Part shown: in pieces, positions 1-5,624 of the stretch | Position numbering within the stretch: the stretch's first letter is position 1 | Layout of the letters: each line of letters opens with the position of its first letter | From: Phycisphaera sp. | Lineage (GTDB): Bacteria; Planctomycetota; Phycisphaerae; Phycisphaerales; Phycisphaeraceae | Length of the DNA: 7,223 nucleotides | Assembly (NCBI GenBank): GCA_029287335.1 | Contig: JARFRI010000183.1 | Location: 1-7,223 of the forward strand | Reading direction: 5' to 3' | Notes under the pieces: model-generated | What the model was told of the DNA's origin: nothing | Seen by the model: only the letters and a program-made list of their open reading frames with translations | Database searches by the model: none | Translations under genes and position numbers: made by a program

Positions 1-1
1 C

Positions 2-127
2 CCCAGCGAGGGCTGCGATCTGGACTACATCCCGCACACCGCGCGTGATGCGGATGTCAAGATCGCTATGAGCAACAGCTTCGGCTTCGGCGGCCATAAC
101 GTCTGCATCGTCGCCGGCAAGATCTAA
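2..127 (+). CDS. fabF: Beta-ketoacyl-ACP synthase II (FabF), C-terminal fragment
   Basis: Only the last 41 codons lie in the window; the 5' end is off the left edge. FabF-type condensing enzymes join malonyl-ACP to a growing acyl-ACP in the cytosol during type II fatty-acid synthesis. The fragment shows the family's C-terminal signature: a [12 protein letters not shown] stretch (E. coli FabF has a similar DEGCDLDFVPH), then NSFGFGGHN, the glycine-rich loop that carries the gatekeeper phenylalanine, and a final strand ending in GKI. A histidine stands where E. coli FabF has threonine (FGGTN), a common variant outside the proteobacteria. The catalytic Cys and two His lie upstream of the window. 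A polyketide-type ketosynthase cannot be strictly excluded from the tail alone, but the match to housekeeping FabF is close. It converges with the symporter gene 28 bp downstream. Confidence 0.9.
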   Translation, partial: PSEGCDLDYIPHTARDADVKIAMSNSFGFGGHNVCIVAGKI

Positions 128-142
128 AGCCGCTTGCGGCTT
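127..142. terminator. Short hairpin between convergent fabF and symporter genes
   Basis: AAGCCG, CTTG, CGGCTT forms a 6-bp stem closed by a CUUG tetraloop, which is unusually stable in RNA. It begins on the last base of the fabF stop codon and ends 13 bp before the symporter stop, so it could serve both converging genes. No long U tract follows on either strand (TTAGC on +, TTTAG on -). It may be a weak terminator or simply a 3'-end stabiliser. Confidence 0.4.
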
Positions 143-155
143 AGCACGACAACTG

Positions 156-1793
156 TCATAGCACCGAGAAGTCCGCAAAAACCGCGTAGATGGTTACCAC
201 CGCGACCAGCAACGCGATCCCCACAGGCATCGCGTACTTCCACGGCTTAATGTCGACATCGCCCGAGTGGACATGCACCCAAGGCTCAGGCCGAGGTTTA
301 ATCAACCCGATCACCAACATCAGTGCCACGATGATCGCGAATACCGTGCCGACGTAATGAAAGTCGTGCATCAGCCCACCCGATAGGTAATACGGTTTGT
401 CTTCGGCGTTTGTGCCAAAGGGAATAAAGTAGCCAACGATCAGCAGCACCAGTCCGGCAATGAGTGCGGTGTTGGCCGCGATCCCTGGGATGCGCTTGCT
501 CAGCATCCCGACCACAACAATCGCCAAGATCGGGATGAAGTAGATCGCGTTCATCTTCTGCATGTAGTTGAAGATGCTGTCCTGGCCGGCAAGCAGTGGC
601 GCGAGCGTCATGGCTGTGATCGCGATGATCCAGCCGAAAAATTTGCTTGAACGGACGACTTGGGCTTCGCTCGCGTCGGGCTTGATCATCGCCTTGTAGA
701 TACCCAGGCTAAACAAGGTCGTCGTGGAGTTGAGTGCGGAGTTGAAGGATGAGAGGATTGCGCCAACCACAACTGCTGCGAAGAAGCCGACAAGCCCGAC
801 GGGCAGCACGTCGTTGACCAGTTGGCCATAACTCTTGTCGTTGGGAATTTCGGGGCTGCCGCCTTGGACGACGTAGAGTTGGTATGCGATCAGCCCGGGC
901 AGAACCAGGTAGATCGGCCCCAGAAGCTTCAACGCCCCGCAGAGCAGGACGCCCTTCTGCCCCGCCGCCAGGTCCTTCGCGCCAAGGGACCGCTGGATGA
1001 TCTGCTGGTTGGTACACCAGTAGAAAGCCATGATCATGAATGCGCCGGTGAAGATGGTGGTAAAGGGCACGGTCTGCTTGGGCCCACCGATGGAGTTGAG
1101 CCGTTCGGGCTGGCCTTCTCGAATCGCATCAAGCCCGGCCAGTACCCCGCCGTCACCGCCCACAGCCTTGAGCCCGAAGTAAGTGATCAGCATCCCGCCG
1201 ATGAGCAGGCCGATGCCGTTGAGCGTGTCCGAGACCGCGACCGATCGGAGCCCGCCGAACAGCGCATAGACCGAGCCCAGCAGCCCGATGAGCCAGACGG
1301 TCAGCCAGAGCAATATGGTTTTATCTTCAATTCCCGTCAGCCCGGCGAGATCAATGATTGCCATCAGGCCCTGTGCCCCAGCGTAGAGGATGATCGGCAG
1401 GAGAATCGCAGCGTAGGCGACCAGAAAGATGATCGTCGTCAGTGCCCGGCAGGTGTGCCCAAAGCGCTCCTCAAGGAACTGAGGCACTGTCGTCACGCCA
1501 CTACGGAGGAATCGGGGCAAGAAGAACAGCGCCAAGAGTACGATCGTGACGACCGTGACGACCTCCCAGACCATCAGGTGCAGGCCGTCTTTAAACACGG
1601 CACCATTGAGCCCGACGAGTTGCTCGGCAGACAGGTTGGTCAAGAGCAGCGAGCCCGCGATGACCACCGGGCCCAGGCGTCTACCAGCGAGGAAGAAGCC
1701 ATCGCTTGTGCCGTGATCGTCTTTGTGGGTGAGGTACCAAGTTAGGCCGGCGACGAGGCCGGTAAACGCGAGAAACGAGAGCAGGATTGTCAC
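156..1793 (-). CDS. Sodium:solute symporter, SSS/SLC5 family (vSGLT/YidK-like)
   Basis: Inner-membrane Na+-coupled uptake carrier of the LeuT-fold SSS family, 545 aa with about 13-14 hydrophobic segments. The first segment starts at residue 2 and the last ends near 540. Compared from memory with Vibrio SGLT, several galactose and Na+ ligands are kept: TNLSAEQ (N53, E57, Q58, matching vSGLT N64 and Q69), E77 (E88), the inner-gate tyrosine Y258 (Y263), K289 (K294), Na2-site serines S348-S349 (S364/S365) and Q412 (Q428). The vSGLT N260 position is M255, so the substrate may differ. A sugar or related polyol is likely but unproven, and no sugar genes lie nearby. I chose the GTG at 1793 because GGAG lies 8 nt upstream and TM1 starts at once. 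An ATG at 1907 would add 38 His/Pro/Arg-rich residues and has no ribosome binding site. Confidence 0.9.
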   Translation of the reverse strand: MTILLSFLAFTGLVAGLTWYLTHKDDHGTSDGFFLAGRRLGPVVIAGSLLLTNLSAEQLVGLNGAVFKDGLHLMVWEVVTVVTIVLLALFFLPRFLRSGVTTVPQFLEERFGHTCRALTTIIFLVAYAAILLPIILYAGAQGLMAIIDLAGLTGIEDKTILLWLTVWLIGLLGSVYALFGGLRSVAVSDTLNGIGLLIGGMLITYFGLKAVGGDGGVLAGLDAIREGQPERLNSIGGPKQTVPFTTIFTGAFMIMAFYWCTNQQIIQRSLGAKDLAAGQKGVLLCGALKLLGPIYLVLPGLIAYQLYVVQGGSPEIPNDKSYGQLVNDVLPVGLVGFFAAVVVGAILSSFNSALNSTTTLFSLGIYKAMIKPDASEAQVVRSSKFFGWIIAITAMTLAPLLAGQDSIFNYMQKMNAIYFIPILAIVVVGMLSKRIPGIAANTALIAGLVLLIVGYFIPFGTNAEDKPYYLSGGLMHDFHYVGTVFAIIVALMLVIGLIKPRPEPWVHVHSGDVDIKPWKYAMPVGIALLVAVVTIYAVFADFSVL

Positions 1794-1801
1794 AGGCGTA
1801 G

Positions 1802-1805
1802 CTCC
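1802..1805 (-). promoter_or_regulatory. Ribosome binding site (GGAG) for the symporter
   Basis: On the minus strand GGAG sits 8 nt before GTG at 1793. This is the best Shine-Dalgarno match near the 5' end of the frame and favours the 545-aa form over the longer ATG form, whose upstream bases (CTCACCCCAT) have no purine-rich site. Confidence 0.6.
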
Positions 1806-1973
1806 AGATAATGAGGCTTGGTGAGATGTGTTGCGGTCACGATGAGGATACCAGTCTGGACCAACTGGGAGTAGGTGCGGATGGATACCGCCTGTGCTTA
1901 ATTGCATATGGGGTGAGATTCACTTAACTTATTGGGCTCGATAGGCAACCCACCCCTTTAGGAATATGACCCG

Positions 1974-2891
1974 ATGACGACCGACTACGCGACGGATGTC
2001 CGTGATACCGAGACCGCCCAGAAGTACCGTGACATCGGCATGGAGCACGAGCTCGCCGGTGATCGCATCGAAGCGATCAAGGCTTACGAGGTCGCTTACA
2101 CGGCCGACCCCGATGACGCGAACACGAGCTTCCGCTTGGCGTACAACCTCGACCTGCTAGGCGAGGAAGACGAGGCGCTGCACCTTTACGAAGAGTGCTG
2201 CCGTGCCGAGCGTCCCCCGCTCAATGCGCTGGTGAACCTCGCAGTGATGTACGAGGACCAGGGTAAGTACGCTCATGCGGAGCGTTGCATCCGCCAGGTT
2301 CTCGCGACCGATCCGAACCACGCAAGGGCCCGGCTGTACATCCAAGATATCCTCGCCAGCAAGGCCATGGTTTTCGACGACGAGTCCGAGGCCAAGTCCG
2401 TCAAGCAGGACGCGCTGTACAACACACCGATCACCGACTTCGAACTCACCGTGCGGACCCGCAACGCGTTGCGCAAGATGAGCATCCGCACCCTCGGCGA
2501 CCTGTTGCGTGTCACCGAAGCTGAACTGCGAAGCTTCAAAAACTTCGGGGATGCGTCGCTGGACGAGATCAAGGCCATGCTCGCACAGAAGGGACTGCGT
2601 CTTGGCCAGACCGTCGAGCAGCACCAGGAAGAAGTCAAGCAGCAGGTCTACGACCAACTCGCCAGCGAGACCGGCGACAGCTCGATCCTCACCCGCAGTG
2701 TTAATGAGCTTGACCTCTCCGTGCGTGCACGCAAGGCACTGGCCCTGCTCAACGTTGCTTCGCTAGGCGACCTGTGCATGAAGACCGAGGCCGAGTTGAT
2801 GGGCGTCAAGAACTTCGGCATGACGTCGCTGGTCGAGATCAAGGCCAAACTCGTCGAGATTGGCCTGGGCCTTCGTACGCTTGATTCATAA
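1974..2891 (+). CDS. TPR protein with two RNA polymerase alpha-CTD-like domains
   Basis: A 305-aa soluble protein with no signal peptide or membrane segment. Residues about 14-117 form three TPR-like helical repeats (each ending in motifs such as ADPDDA or TDPNHA), which usually bind partner proteins. Two copies of the RNA polymerase alpha-subunit C-terminal domain follow, at about 150-211 and 238-300, separated by a Gln/Glu-rich linker. Relative to E. coli RpoA, the first copy keeps the DNA-contact residues R265, N268, N294, G296 and S299 as R161, N164, N190, G192 and S195, with K298 replaced by A. The second keeps R251, N280, G282 and S285, but N268 becomes K254. The alpha N-terminal assembly domain is absent, so this is not RpoA. 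I infer DNA minor-groove binding or transcription-factor docking, tethered through the TPRs. An AGGA lies 10 nt before the ATG. The gene is monocistronic, closed by a strong terminator. Confidence 0.9.
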   Translation: MTTDYATDVRDTETAQKYRDIGMEHELAGDRIEAIKAYEVAYTADPDDANTSFRLAYNLDLLGEEDEALHLYEECCRAERPPLNALVNLAVMYEDQGKYAHAERCIRQVLATDPNHARARLYIQDILASKAMVFDDESEAKSVKQDALYNTPITDFELTVRTRNALRKMSIRTLGDLLRVTEAELRSFKNFGDASLDEIKAMLAQKGLRLGQTVEQHQEEVKQQVYDQLASETGDSSILTRSVNELDLSVRARKALALLNVASLGDLCMKTEAELMGVKNFGMTSLVEIKAKLVEIGLGLRTLDS

Positions 2892-2917
2892 ATCGCTCTC
2901 CAATCGACTTTAGAAAG

Positions 2918-2941
2918 CCCCGCTTAGCAGCGGGGTTTTTT
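2918..2941 (+). terminator. Rho-independent terminator after the TPR/alpha-CTD gene
   Basis: CCCCGCT, loop TAGC, AGCGGGG forms a perfect 7-bp GC-rich stem, followed directly by six Ts (2936-2941). It lies 26 bp after the TAA of the upstream gene. This is the clearest terminator in the window and separates that gene from the Nudix gene. Confidence 0.92.
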
Positions 2942-2949
2942 ATGGCGCC

Positions 2950-2955
2950 TACAAT
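2950..2955 (+). promoter_or_regulatory. Possible -10 element for a leaderless Nudix transcript
   Basis: TACAAT matches the sigma-70 -10 consensus at five of six positions. It ends 7 nt before the ATG at 2963, so transcription would start on or next to the start codon. There is no recognisable -35 box (that position falls in the terminator stem) and no Shine-Dalgarno in the gap. The hexamer could be chance, but the gene needs some promoter because a strong terminator stands just upstream. Confidence 0.3.
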
Positions 2956-2962
2956 CTCCTCG

Positions 2963-3454
2963 ATGCAAGAATCAACACAACAGGTCATCGATCGACACGC
3001 GGCGCGGGTGGTACTGCTGGATCGGCATGACCGGATCTTGCTATTCCTGTGTCAAGAGCCGGGTTCGGATGTCGCGTTTTGGATCACGCCCGGCGGCGGT
3101 CTCGAAGGCGATGAAACACACGAGCAGGCCGCAGCACGCGAACTCTTTGAAGAGACCGGGTTAAACGATGTGGCGATCGGGCCGTGCGTCTGGACGCGAT
3201 CGCACACGTTCCCTTGGCTGGGCAAGCTGTATCGCCAGCACGAGCGGTTTTTCCTCGTTCGCGTCGATGGCCACGAGGTCGATAACGCCTCACACACCGA
3301 AGGCGAAAAGCTCGCATTGATCGATCACCGATGGTGGTCGGCTCAAGCGATTCGGCAAGCGACCGATCGATCGTTTGCGCCAAGTCGGCTGGGTGATTGT
3401 TTGGAGCAAATACTGTCTCGAATACCAGCTAAGCCGATCGATGTCGGTTCTTAA
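2963..3454 (+). CDS. Nudix (MutT-like) hydrolase
   Basis: Cytosolic hydrolase of 163 aa that cleaves a nucleoside diphosphate linked to some other moiety, using Mg2+ or Mn2+. The Nudix box GX5EX7REUXEEXGU is complete: G45, E51, R59, E60, E63, E64, G66 and L67 (numbered from the ATG at 2963), in the usual place after two beta strands (ARVVLLD, ILLFLCQ). The rest is a normal small Nudix fold with no second domain, so the substrate cannot be named; (d)NTP clean-up, ADP-ribose and dinucleotide polyphosphates are all possible. An ATG at 2942 is in frame but abuts the T tract of the preceding terminator, so I prefer 2963. Neither start has a clear ribosome binding site. The gene is dense in CGATCG palindromes. 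It converges with the ATPase gene 60 bp downstream. Confidence 0.9.
   Translation: MQESTQQVIDRHAARVVLLDRHDRILLFLCQEPGSDVAFWITPGGGLEGDETHEQAAARELFEETGLNDVAIGPCVWTRSHTFPWLGKLYRQHERFFLVRVDGHEVDNASHTEGEKLALIDHRWWSAQAIRQATDRSFAPSRLGDCLEQILSRIPAKPIDVGS
2989..3440. other. Cluster of six CGATCG palindromes within the Nudix gene
   Basis: CGATCG occurs at 2989, 3174, 3197 (inside GCGATCGC at 3196-3203), 3364, 3368 and 3435: six copies in 452 bp. I count only five more in the rest of the window (1242, 1541, 4204, 4540, 5331). Chance at about 58% GC would give roughly one per 3 kb. Confidence 0.5.
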
Positions 3455-3492
3455 CGCAGGGGTAGGGCAAGCACTCTTGATCTTGTCTGCTA

Positions 3493-3506
3493 AGCCGCAA
3501 CCGGCT
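3493..3506. terminator. Weak hairpin between convergent Nudix and ATPase genes
   Basis: AGCCG, CAAC, CGGCT can form a 5-bp stem in the 60-bp gap between two gene ends. No U tract follows on either strand, so intrinsic termination is doubtful; it is listed mainly for its position between converging genes. Confidence 0.25.
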
Positions 3507-3514
3507 GAGTGTGA

Positions 3515-4975
3515 CTACCGGCTGTACGCCACGGCACCCGGGCCCGCGTGCTTGCTCAGACAGTTGTGGACGTAGAGCGCCTCGAGCAACATTTCGCCGG
3601 CACTGGCGAGCATGCCAATATCGTCGGGATTGATCTTCAAAGACTTGGCCAGACTCTTGGCGGCGGGTGTGAGGCCTTCGACGTGTTGCATGCTGTCGAC
3701 GAGTTCCTGGGCCGGTGCGGTGTCGCCGACGGTTAGGCGCAGGCCCTGATCAAACTCGGTGGCGAGGTCTTCATATTGGTCGATATCGGCGATTTGATCA
3801 AAGATTTTCTTGACCGCTTCACCGAGCAGTGCGGCAACGAGTTGGTCCTCGGCCTGCTCAGAGTCATCGGCCATCATCAATTCGATCTTGCCACGTGTCG
3901 AGGTGAAGATGTGTTGCAGGTCACAGACGCGTGCGACGACTTCTTTTTCGCCGGTGAGGATGCCGCGTCGTTCGGCACTTGAGACGACGGTTTCAAGGCA
4001 GGCGACGGAAGTGCGAACGCTGACACCGGAGGACTGATTGATGTGCGAACTGGTACGCGCGGCGACGATGGCTTCTTCCAGGACACGGTGGATGAACTCG
4101 GGCAGGATGACACGCGGCGAGTCGTCTTGCTCAGCTGGGCTCTGACCGCTGGCGTCGGAGCGATCCAGCCATGCGTTTTCGGAGGTGATGCGCATGCCCT
4201 CTGCGATCGTAAGCGGGTAGTGCGTGCGGATTACCGAGCCGATGCGATCTTTTAGCGGCGTGACAATCCGACCGCGGTTGGTGTAGTCCTCGGGGTTCGC
4301 GCTGAAGACCAGCGAAAGGTCCAGGTTCAACCTGATGGGATAGCCACGGATCTGTACATCGCGCTCTTCGAGCACGTTGAACAGGCCTACCTGGATGCGC
4401 GGGGCGAGGTCGGGTAGTTCGTTGATCGCGAAGATGCCGCGGTTACTACGCGGGATCAGGCCAAAGTGCATCGTTGCTTCGTCGGAAAGGTGTCGTCCCT
4501 CGGCGTGCTTGACGATGTCGATCTCGCCAAGCAGGTCTGCGATCGTGACGTCCGGGGTCGCGAGCTTTTCGTGATAGCGTACTTCACGATGGAGCCAGCG
4601 AATGGGCGTGTCCTCGCCGTGCTCGTGGACGATGCGCTGAGCCATCTGGGTAGCGGGCTGCAACGGGTCGTCGGGTACTTCGAGGTCCGCGACGATTGGG
4701 ATCCACTCGTCGAGCAGGCCGGGCAGCATACGCAGCATCTTGGTCTTGGCTTGGCCTCGCAGCCCGAGGAAGAGCATGTCGTGACGGGCAAGTAGTGCGT
4801 GGGTGATCTGCGGGACGACGGTATCGTCGTAGCCTCGGATGCCGGGGAAGAGCGTTTGGCCGGACTTAAGCCGGGCGATCAGGTTTTCGCGGAGTTCCTG
4901 CTTGACCGGACGGTAGCGATAGCCCGATTCGCGGAGTTGTCCAAGGGTCGCGGGGCTGGGGTGTGTTTGGGTCAA
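3515..4975 (-). CDS. MoxR/magnesium-chelatase-like AAA+ ATPase (Rv0958-type)
   Basis: Cytosolic AAA+ ATPase, 486 aa, related to the ChlI/BchI helix-2-insert clade. It resembles the mycobacterial 'possible magnesium chelatase' Rv0958, not a true pigment enzyme. Walker A is GLRGQAKT (71-78), with alanine where the P-loop usually has its third glycine. Walker B is IFAINE (181-186), with Asn185 in place of the usual Asp, followed by LPDL as in relatives I recall. Sensor 1 is in FSANPEDY (N227), a probable arginine finger is R244 (LKDR), and sensor 2 is R321 (SVR). The acidic C-terminal part (about 365-486) is mostly helical. Such ATPases normally drive remodelling together with a VWA-domain partner encoded beside them; none is present here. 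The start is TTG at 4975, the first plausible start in the frame, with only a weak GAG 9 nt upstream. Cofactor insertion or protein-complex activation are both possible roles. Confidence 0.85.
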   Translation of the reverse strand: MTQTHPSPATLGQLRESGYRYRPVKQELRENLIARLKSGQTLFPGIRGYDDTVVPQITHALLARHDMLFLGLRGQAKTKMLRMLPGLLDEWIPIVADLEVPDDPLQPATQMAQRIVHEHGEDTPIRWLHREVRYHEKLATPDVTIADLLGEIDIVKHAEGRHLSDEATMHFGLIPRSNRGIFAINELPDLAPRIQVGLFNVLEERDVQIRGYPIRLNLDLSLVFSANPEDYTNRGRIVTPLKDRIGSVIRTHYPLTIAEGMRITSENAWLDRSDASGQSPAEQDDSPRVILPEFIHRVLEEAIVAARTSSHINQSSGVSVRTSVACLETVVSSAERRGILTGEKEVVARVCDLQHIFTSTRGKIELMMADDSEQAEDQLVAALLGEAVKKIFDQIADIDQYEDLATEFDQGLRLTVGDTAPAQELVDSMQHVEGLTPAAKSLAKSLKINPDDIGMLASAGEMLLEALYVHNCLSKHAGPGAVAYSR

Positions 4976-5020
4976 GCGGGTGTCTCGGCTGATGTTTAAT
5001 GTATTGGGTGATTCGGGGTA

Positions 5021-5049
5021 ACGCTAGACCTGGTTGATGCGTAAGTCAA
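5021..5049 (-). promoter_or_regulatory. Candidate sigma-70-type promoter for the AAA+ ATPase
   Basis: On the minus strand TTGACT (5044-5049, five of six to consensus) is followed after exactly 17 bp by TAGCGT (5021-5026, three of six). Transcription would start near 5014, giving a leader of about 40 nt before the TTG start. The -35 is good and the -10 poor. Confidence 0.4.
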
Positions 5050-5063
5050 TGCTCTTTTGTGGT

Positions 5064-5094
5064 TTGGGACAGATTCACCGGTGCGGGTTATAAT
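5064..5094 (+). promoter_or_regulatory. Sigma-70-type promoter for the universal stress protein gene
   Basis: A perfect TATAAT lies at 5089-5094. The -35 is imperfect: TTGGGA at 5064-5069 with 19-bp spacing, or GGGACA at 5066-5071 with 17 bp. The start point should be near 5101, leaving a leader of about 45 nt. The 8-bp palindrome CACCGGTG (5076-5083) sits between the boxes and could bind a regulator. Confidence 0.6.
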
Positions 5095-5109
5095 AAACTT
5101 TGATCTTAT

Positions 5110-5123
5110 GGCCGGTGTCGGCC
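5110..5123 (+). other. Small hairpin in the 5' leader of the universal stress gene
   Basis: GGCCG, GTGT, CGGCC gives a 5-bp all-GC stem with a 4-nt loop. It starts about 9 nt after the predicted transcription start and ends 22 nt before the ATG at 5146. It could stabilise the mRNA 5' end. It is too small to be a riboswitch. Confidence 0.4.
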
Positions 5124-5145
5124 TGTGAATGGACGAGTTGCATTG

Positions 5146-5565
5146 ATGAGTCAGTTGTTGGTAGCCGTATCTTCGCCGTGGGCCAGTGACAAACTGGCTC
5201 AGCCTATCGCTGATCTAGCCCGCCGTCTTGATGCGTCGGTGTTTGTGGCTCACGTGGCGACCCTGCAGGAGACTGATGAGCACGAGTCCGACGCGACCCA
5301 GCGTGGCGAGCAGACGCTGCAGCTCTTTACCGATCGGCTCAAGCAGGCCGGCGTCGAGGCGGAGGGCATCATGCTTTTCTCCGATGACACCGCCAAGGCC
5401 ATTCTCAATACTGCCAGGGCCCGTAACTGCTCGCTGATCGTGCTGGGCCTGACAGGCAAGGGCGTGCTCAAGCGACTGATCGCGGGGGATGTGCCGACCA
5501 ATATCATCCGCTCGTCCGAGATCCCCGTGCTGCTGTGCCCGGCGAACTGGGATGGGTCGATCTGA
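5146..5565 (+). CDS. Universal stress protein (UspA family), single domain
   Basis: Cytosolic alpha/beta protein of 139 aa, the usual length for one Usp domain. These proteins bind ATP or act as dimers in stress survival, and their exact targets are mostly unknown. The first strand is QLLVAVSS (3-10); the Asp that normally follows it (VAVDGS in many members) is Ser here. The ATP-binding signature G-2x-G-9x-G-(S/T) appears at G101, G104 and G114, but the last position is Asp115 rather than Ser or Thr, so phosphate binding may be altered. The C-terminal strand is IPVLLCP. The ATG at 5146 is chosen because the domain starts there, with GAG 8 nt upstream; GTG at 5125 and TTG at 5143 are in-frame alternatives. 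A strong -10 box precedes it. Confidence 0.9.
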   Translation: MSQLLVAVSSPWASDKLAQPIADLARRLDASVFVAHVATLQETDEHESDATQRGEQTLQLFTDRLKQAGVEAEGIMLFSDDTAKAILNTARARNCSLIVLGLTGKGVLKRLIAGDVPTNIIRSSEIPVLLCPANWDGSI

Positions 5566-5575
5566 TCCCTCTGGC

Positions 5576-5603
5576 TTGTCTCGCGCCTGATCGGTGCCAT
5601 AAT
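5576..5603 (+). promoter_or_regulatory. Candidate promoter for the phytase-like protein gene
   Basis: TTGTCT (5576-5581, four of six) and CATAAT (5598-5603, five of six) are separated by 16 bp. They lie in the 59-bp gap after the universal stress gene, with a predicted start near 5610. Read-through from the upstream promoter is also possible, since I see no terminator in the gap. Confidence 0.4.
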
Positions 5604-5624
5604 CAATTGGGAGCGATTGGCGCG

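Noticed and set aside
822..1745. Open frame of 307 codons on the plus strand opposite the symporter gene
   Set aside because: Its product is Asp/Gln/Arg-rich with no recognisable domain, and it is the antisense shadow of a strong membrane protein gene in GC-rich DNA.
1903..1932. Promoter for the TPR/alpha-CTD gene using TTGCAT as the -35
   Set aside because: No hexamer at a suitable spacing matches TATAAT at more than three positions.
1966..1977. Four-codon reading frame ATG ACC CGA TGA overlapping the start of the TPR/alpha-CTD gene, a possible coupled leader peptide
   Set aside because: The only Shine-Dalgarno-like bases end 2 nt before this ATG, too close to serve it, and fit the main start better. 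Probably chance.
2157..2657. Open frame of 166 codons on the minus strand inside the TPR/alpha-CTD gene
   Set aside because: It mirrors a well-supported coding region, has no ribosome binding site I can see, and resembles no family.
3515..4975. Annotation as a true magnesium chelatase of (bacterio)chlorophyll synthesis
   Set aside because: No pigment genes are nearby, and the sequence matches the Rv0958-like MoxR-type branch better than BchI/ChlI.
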